Assembly (NCBI GenBank): GCA_964019165.1
Contig: OZ025267.1
Coordinates: 15,151,029 to 15,215,028 of the forward strand
Source of the DNA: Mastigias papua
Lineage: Eukaryota > Cnidaria > Scyphozoa > Rhizostomeae > Mastigiidae
Direction: 5' to 3'
DNA: 64,000 bases
This document shows positions 60,901 through 64,000 of the stretch, one piece after another. The notes beneath the pieces are model-generated. The model was given only the letters and a program-made list of their open reading frames with translations, made no database searches and was not told the origin of the DNA. Numbering within the stretch: position 1 is the first letter of the stretch; each line of letters opens with the position of its first letter. The position numbers and the translations under genes were made by a program.

Positions 60901-63788
60901 AGGCTTTGTTTTAATGAGGGATATATGTCTAGTTTTGTAACAAACGAGGTCAAAATTATACACCAGACACATGCACTGTTTTTGAGGTGTTAGTGCATGG
61001 TAAAACACCAGATGCTCAAATTCAGATTAAGGCAACACTGGTCTTGATAAGAAACTGAAAAAATGGCAATTACGTACACTGAGCAAAGAATGTGTGCAAA
61101 GAAGCACGCTCGACACGCTGAATGGAATGCAAAAAAGCCGACCAAAGCACTTAATGCCGGACAACTAACTACAGATATACAGAGGGCCGTCCAGAAAGTA
61201 AGTGCGCTTCGAGAGTCGGTGGGTGGGTAAACCAAAAGCGTACTCATGCGTACAGGGTTGGTACAGGTCACAGAGTACGTATGATGTATTAATTCAAAAA
61301 GTGAGAACTTAATCCTTGTTTTTCTCATTTTGTGAAAAACTGTTGCTAAAAATAGACAACACTTTTAAAGAAATATCAAAGAAATCTTCATACATTTGTG
61401 CAGAGGTGGGCAAGTGGATAAAATCAAAAGCGTACTCGCGCGTAAGGGTGAGTTGGTCGTCAAAAATGTGGCAATTTTGAGCGTATGTACTTTATGAATG
61501 AACCCAGGGTAGCAAGTTCGGCTGACAGAGAAAAGATGCACTTCTAATGTCACTAGAAGAGGTGCCTATAATGTTGGCTCATTTACACAAAGGCAACTTG
61601 AATAATCAAATGCAAACATAATCCTACTTTTCCTGTGAATTCACATTTTAAAACTGCTCTCAAGGCGGTTGCTAATTTGCATTCCTTTTCTATCACACCA
61701 GTTTTGTTCGAATTGAACGGAATTGCCTTACAAAGAGTGTCCAAAAGTTGATCAATCTAACGTACACTTTAACTCAACTGGAGTGGATTCCATTTTATTA
61801 AAATCAAGGCAGACAGAAAAATATTCGAGACAAGAAAAGATCAAACTAACAAGAAACTTATCGAATTTTAAGTGCACTATATAGACTCAAAAGCCATAAA
61901 ATCTATGTGAAGTGCACGCGCAAATATGATGTAATATGCAGCTATTAATAGATCATTCGAACTTTGCCCCAAATGGACCTTAATACTCCATTGAGTCCTT
62001 TGACAACATGTAAAGCTTCGGATACGATGTAACAATGCTCTTCGTGCGAGCCCCGTCAAATCTGAATGAAAACCATTCATTTATACAGCAGGGTTATATA
62101 GTATGTAAGCTGGTCGACAAAGTTATTTATCTACCTACTTATCCACTAGATCTACTAATAATATATCCACGTATTCACAGAATGTCGCTCTGCCCACTGT
62201 TTTCTGTTAGTTTTACACAGAAAAGTACGAGTAGCCCAGAAAAAAATGCGAAACTGTGCAGTATGAGAGAGACACTCACAGAAACGGATTTGCTGCTCTC
62301 CAAGCTGTCGACATGCTGAAGAAAAAGAAAAGAGAAAACTGAATTATCACAGACAGTGCCGCACTACGAAATATCATAAGTGTAGCAACAAATACCATTT
62401 AAAAATTTATCCCAAAGCCCAAAGAAGTAACAAACGGTGATAAAAGGGATGTAATCATAAGCAATATAATTTGCTATGAAAACAATCAATCCATTGCCTA
62501 CACGAAAACTCATATAAAAATAAGAACAAAGAAAAGGAGGAACAATAATAAAACTACAATAATACTGAGTGATAATGAAAGAGTGAGAATACAGGTACGT
62601 GAAACAAGACACAAAAGAAGTTCATATGAAACAGAAAATTTAGCAATAAGCAACGGACTAGTTAAAGAATGGATAGATCATTATCGTTGAAATTCTTATA
62701 CTTACAACGTTGTATAGTTCGACAACACTAAGGCTATTAGCATCAACAATATCACCGTTCAAGCGTGGGACTAAATCTAATCCAAGTTTGCTGTCAAGAC
62801 AAATCAAAACAATTTAATTAAAGAAAAGTCTCAAAACAGATCAGGGACACAAAAGTTGAAAAAATTAATATACAAATATTAGAATGTTTTAGAACAAGTT
62901 TTCGTACCAAATTAGTCAGAAAGTAATATCAAAGATATATAATGACATGTATAGATTAGCATCTAATTTATAGTAAAATGGCCAAATTCTAACAATTAAA
63001 ATAAAAAAGAAAAAGATGAAGTTGCATTCAATCAACTTCACTATATCAGGTGTACTCGCTCTGCTAATGGACCTTGGTACTGGCAATGGAAATTACTTCC
63101 AAAGGAAAAGGAAAATTAAGAGAAGAGATTCCAGTGGTATGGTCACGTAATTAGAAGGCAAAAGTACGTAGGGATATTGATAGATATGGCATGAACGGGA
63201 AAAGGCACCGCATAAGCCTGAAAACACGCATGGAGAGCCGTGAGGAGAGATCTGAGACGAAAAGAACTTAAATGAGACAAAGTGCAAAACCAAAGGGCTT
63301 CGAGAAGGATTTTTGAAACGCTGATTCTGAATCAGTGGTTCCCAAGCTGGGGCCCACGATTCCTTGGGGGGCCACGAAAGAGTCTCAAGGAGACCACAAA
63401 CAGTGTCAAGGGACCGCGGGGCGTTGTTGTTGCTTGTTCAACTCGGTGGTTTGGCTTGTTTATTAACCTGTATTACTACCAACATTTGTTTTTAGCGTAA
63501 TAATATCTACCAAAAATGTATTTATCCCTCCAGTGGACCCTGATTGGAAAGGTATGCTACTGGAGACAACCATATAAAACAATTTTAAAAGTTTGGGAAC
63601 CACTGTCCTACATGGCAGAGAGAAAACTCGCAGATATGAAGAGTATCTATCGCATTCCATCTACTAAGAAAAGCCAAGCTGCAACAATCAAATTTGACAC
63701 ATCCCAGCACTAATGATTGAAAATAGCCTTACTTATTCCCCCAATCTATTCTCTTCGTAATGATATGCTTTACTTCCCTTTGCTGATC
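26103..63788 (-). CDS. DOCK4-like: DOCK-B family Rac/Rap guanine nucleotide exchange factor (DOCK3/DOCK4-like; 5' end beyond window)
   Basis: Fifty-five exons on the minus strand sum to 5,433 nt: 1,810 residues plus TAG (26105-26103), with every junction in phase. All borders are GT-AG except two GC-AG donors. DOCK proteins activate Rho-family GTPases at membranes; DHR-1 binds phosphoinositides and DHR-2 is the exchange domain. DOCK-B rather than DOCK-A is supported by EYHSFVFYHNNNPQW, GLIGPFLEVTLVPEE, NFKKVEAELIDKLDNFVSNG, PEWERKEQL, EFKTLWLERTT and NGVIDANVNGGISKYQQAF, each nearest to vertebrate DOCK3/4. The N-terminal SH3 domain and start codon are missing because the window ends; the usual length of about 1,960-2,030 residues leaves about 150-200 to find upstream. 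DOCK3 and DOCK4 cannot be told apart, and an invertebrate would usually have a single DOCK-B gene. Confidence 0.95.
26862..26943. repeat. (AT)n microsatellite in the last DOCK intron
   Basis: Uninterrupted AT run of about 82 bp. A CA run of about 35 bp follows at 27005-27039. Confidence 0.97.
27005..27039. repeat. (CA)n microsatellite
   Basis: CA dinucleotide run about 60 bp from the AT microsatellite, in the same DOCK intron. Confidence 0.95.
27065..27347. mobile_element. Long foldback element with arms of about 110 bp
   Basis: The left arm starts at ttcactacagcacgaaaaag (27079) and the right arm ends with its inverse, ctttttcgtgctgtagtgaa (ending at 27343). The arms also share gtccgacactcgtcagagta and tcggatagcgaccgaaa in inverted order, with very few mismatches, around a spacer of about 50 bp. 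There is no coding frame. A shorter relative with the same ends is at 53989-54093. Confidence 0.9.
29942..36634 (-). CDS. DOCK4-like: DOCK exons 39-50: DHR-2 exchange domain
   Basis: Exons: 36503-36634, 35953-36060, 35318-35407, 34502-34597, 33924-34010, 33569-33623, 32707-32788, 32134-32215, 31792-31878, 31379-31555, 30705-30788, 29942-30073; about residues 1069-1472. Landmarks: MYIRYIYKLCDLH, YFDKGKMWENGLELCKELA, YRVAFYGQGFPHYLK, YRGLEYEKLAGFTQRL, RQFQNSRPFHKG, WLERTTMKTVNVFPGILRW, NPLSMVLNGVIDANVNGG, GLALHERLASSSMKPFHDRM. The Val of ANVNGG sits where DOCK proteins place the valine nucleotide sensor of the alpha-10 insert, by alignment from memory, so an active exchange factor is expected. 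The weakest border is the acceptor at 32789-32790, which lacks a long pyrimidine tract but fits phase with the T left by 33569-33623. Confidence 0.92.
32364..32536. repeat. Compound tetranucleotide microsatellite (GATA, then TTGG, then ATTG)
   Basis: About 75 bp of GATA (to 32440), a short interruption, a TTGG run at about 32472-32510 and an ATTG run to 32536. It lies in the intron between DOCK exons 32134-32215 and 32707-32788. Confidence 0.95.
32964..33090. mobile_element. 127-bp foldback MITE
   Basis: The ends are ttattccttgcaa and its exact inverse. The arms continue with aggaacaatcttact, matched in inverse order, and meet at aataatattt in the middle, so nearly the whole element can fold on itself. 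It is in a DOCK intron. Confidence 0.85.
35010..35282 (-). mobile_element. tRNA-derived SINE, minus orientation
   Basis: Read on the minus strand it begins with box A, tggctaagtggttagagcgc, and box B, gatggttcgagcc, as in RNA polymerase III promoters. A body with ggcaacactggggaag follows, then the end atgggattcacctttacc and a short A/T-rich tail. It has the same orientation as the DOCK transcript and sits between exons 35318-35407 and 34502-34597. The copy at 8.3 kb shares the landmarks in the same order. Confidence 0.8.
37006..51252 (-). CDS. DOCK4-like: DOCK exons 18-38: armadillo-like helical middle
   Basis: Exons: 51155-51252, 50077-50160, 49105-49205, 48555-48636, 48141-48193, 47368-47473, 46899-46969, 45396-45520, 44866-44993, 44768-44796, 44437-44518, 43953-44051, 43700-43794, 43037-43115, 41510-41610, 41073-41131, 40875-40946, 39796-39872, 39138-39223, 37692-37796, 37006-37069; about residues 470-1068. 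Landmarks in order: LVGLLKWRLKPDDVL, FLQDVFDALFNILSE, VIDNYIDEHFSGALAF, LIGLLRLMEEDHF, LWNNYFQLAVGFI, RYGDMRQIMGVEVVDMWENL, LRKSTIPIFFDMM, LKRLLDY. The 29-nt exon 44768-44796 is the shortest that phase requires in this block and is followed by a GC donor. Between 46969 and 47368, 41610 and 43037, and elsewhere the introns show no further coding signal. Confidence 0.9.
37495..37650. mobile_element. Probable MITE fragment rich in gcatgcgaa motifs
   Basis: The right edge reads gttagtggaaatgggcctg, typical of a terminal repeat, and gcatgcgaa or ttcgcatgc motifs recur inside in both directions. A matching left end was not found, so it may be truncated. It lies in the intron between DOCK exons 37692-37796 and 37006-37069. 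Confidence 0.4.
43226..43390. repeat. Imperfect (GAT)n trinucleotide tract
   Basis: A GAT-rich tract with interruptions in an intron of the DOCK gene. It makes an Asp-rich frame on plus and an Ile-rich frame on minus. Neither has support as a gene. A GAA-rich stretch follows at 43493-43535. Confidence 0.9.
51390..55761 (-). CDS. DOCK4-like: DOCK exons 11-17: DHR-1 (C2-like) domain
   Basis: Exons: 55680-55761, 55370-55423, 54324-54394, 53575-53673, 53167-53239, 52447-52550, 51390-51564; about residues 251-469. The domain opens with GFPEVIMPGDIRNDFYVTI, close to the family's GF-x2-(I/V)IMPG-(D/E)-x-RND-(L/I/F)Y, continues with NVEVTMSVV, YHSFVFYHNNNPQW, HLRFTYSHC and GEKFFGFSYLKLVNEDGTVL, and ends in SFSIRTNLCSTKLTQN. 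In the family this domain binds phosphatidylinositol trisphosphate and brings the protein to the membrane. Confidence 0.93.
53989..54093. mobile_element. Short foldback MITE, same family as the 27 kb palindrome
   Basis: The left end, ttcactatagcacgaaaaag, mirrors the right end, ctttgtcgtgctatagtgaa, with one mismatch. The inner part continues with gcgggaacatt and its inverse. After the right end, gttctgtagtgcc is the inverse of the ggtactacagaac found outside the left end of the 27 kb element, so the family's true border may extend that far. Confidence 0.85.
54529..54866. mobile_element. 338-bp pogo/Tigger-type MITE
   Basis: Terminal inverted repeat CAGTGGAACCTC at both ends, flanked by TA on each side (54527-54528 and 54867-54868), the target duplication of Tc1/mariner and pogo elements. 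The start cagtggaacctcggttttcg is typical of pogo-like MITEs. No transposase remains. It lies in a DOCK intron. Confidence 0.85.
55830..56443. mobile_element. 614-bp CpG-rich inverted-repeat element
   Basis: The ends are cctggtttccat and its exact inverse. Both flanks then carry many copies of gacgatc or its inverse interleaved with gcgacga and gcagtcgc motifs. The element is much richer in CpG than its surroundings. The plus-strand frame of 94 residues inside shows no domain. It occupies most of the intron between DOCK exons 55680-55761 and 56628-56671. Confidence 0.8.
56628..63788 (-). CDS. DOCK4-like: DOCK exons 1-10 in window: N-terminal helical region
   Basis: Exons in transcript order: 63733-63788, 62706-62790, 62280-62315, 60335-60489, 60011-60092, 59278-59338, 57886-57951, 57613-57688, 57124-57212, 56628-56671; residues 1-250 counted from the first in-window codon. 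Landmarks are TKRIDWGNNKLGLDLV (DOCK1 has KIDYGNRILDLDLV here), FMVNVGEESVMYFALYDSK, SKHGMPKDLDLLEKMFALFT, RRPFGAG, and GLKILQGDLEK before DHR-1. By family knowledge this part follows the SH3 domain and takes part in ELMO binding and autoinhibition. The acceptor of 56628-56671 has a second AG two bases on, but only the chosen one keeps phase. Confidence 0.9.
63333..63605. mobile_element. hAT-like MITE, 273 bp
   Basis: The ends cagtggttcccaagctgggg and aaagtttgggaaccactg form an inverted repeat of about 13 exact bases plus a diverged extension, resembling hAT-type termini. The flanking 8-mers ttctgaat and tcctacat agree at only five positions, so the target duplication is decayed or absent. 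It is in the DOCK intron between exons 63733-63788 and 62706-62790. Confidence 0.65.
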
Positions 63789-64000
63789 CTAATGCAAAAG
63801 AAAACCACTATTGAAAAAACTTCTACTTCTACAAATAAGAATAATAGTGTAAAAAGAGTGTACAACTAAATGGCAAGCAACGGAAACTGTAAAACGTATC
63901 ACATTAAAAAATCGTTGGTAAATTTATTACCAAGAATCACAACTTGCTGCTATAAAGCGTCTATCTTCGGGTTGCCAAAGAAGAACAACTAAGACTAACA
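63789..64000 (-). other. Start of the intron upstream of the first DOCK exon in the window
   Basis: No exon with matching phase was found. The minus-strand stretch at about 63930-64000 is open in one frame, but its possible donor leaves phase 2 where phase 0 is needed, and its translation does not resemble the DOCK N-terminus. Confidence 0.5.

Noticed and set aside
61185..61530. Mariner-like end gggccgtccagaaagtaagtgc
   Set aside because: It resembles the start of a mariner element, but no inverted partner or transposase was found. The repeated word aaaagcgtactc nearby may be a separate simple duplication.
63930..64000. Upstream DOCK exon at the window edge
   Set aside because: The frame is open but neither phase nor residues agree with the DOCK N-terminus.

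Overview
The window is nuclear DNA of an animal. Its genes are split into many short exons with GT-AG introns, the DNA is AT-rich, and introns and spacers are full of microsatellites, miniature inverted-repeat elements and tRNA-derived SINEs. No operons, bacterial ribosome-binding sites or CRISPR arrays are seen. The gene content (a DOCK-B guanine nucleotide exchange factor and an ankyrin-DHHC palmitoyltransferase) is metazoan. An invertebrate is likely, but I cannot name the species from sequence alone.

Three protein-coding genes were assembled by hand from splice sites and reading-phase continuity. (1) About 1.06-8.07 kb, plus strand: eight consecutive exons, 5' end not found, encoding an unrecognised protein with degenerate EF-hand-like loops. 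(2) 12.23-20.52 kb, plus strand: a complete ten-exon gene for a 513-residue ankyrin-repeat DHHC palmitoyltransferase of the HIP14/AKR1 type, with all splice phases consistent and a poly(A) signal directly after the stop. (3) 26.10-63.79 kb, minus strand: 55 exons giving 1,810 in-phase codons plus a stop, minus only the N-terminal SH3 region. The protein matches the DOCK3/DOCK4 (DOCK-B) family through DHR-1, the helical middle, DHR-2 and a proline-rich tail. Genes 2 and 3 converge on a 5.6 kb spacer.

The rest is repeat landscape. Intron 2 of gene 1 (counted from the first exon I could place) holds a 0.5 kb pentamer array, and another intron of that gene holds a 1.64 kb terminal-inverted-repeat element. 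Two copies of one tRNA-SINE family lie at 8.3 and 35.0 kb. A foldback with an (AT)n core sits in intron 1 of gene 2. The convergent spacer carries a LINE remnant, a 22-bp satellite of about 1.1 kb and a 277-bp MITE. The DOCK introns carry a long palindrome (27.1 kb), a second foldback (33.0 kb), a pogo-type MITE (54.5 kb), a 614-bp CpG-rich inverted-repeat element (55.8 kb) and a hAT-like MITE (63.3 kb).

The best leads are the DHHC enzyme, whose residues after DHHC are His-Phe instead of the usual Pro-Trp, the unnamed EF-hand-like gene, the pentamer array with transition-only variation confined to AGCT, and the several foldback families. I saw no clear multi-gene novel system. Genes 1-3 are unrelated neighbours, as is normal in animal genomes.
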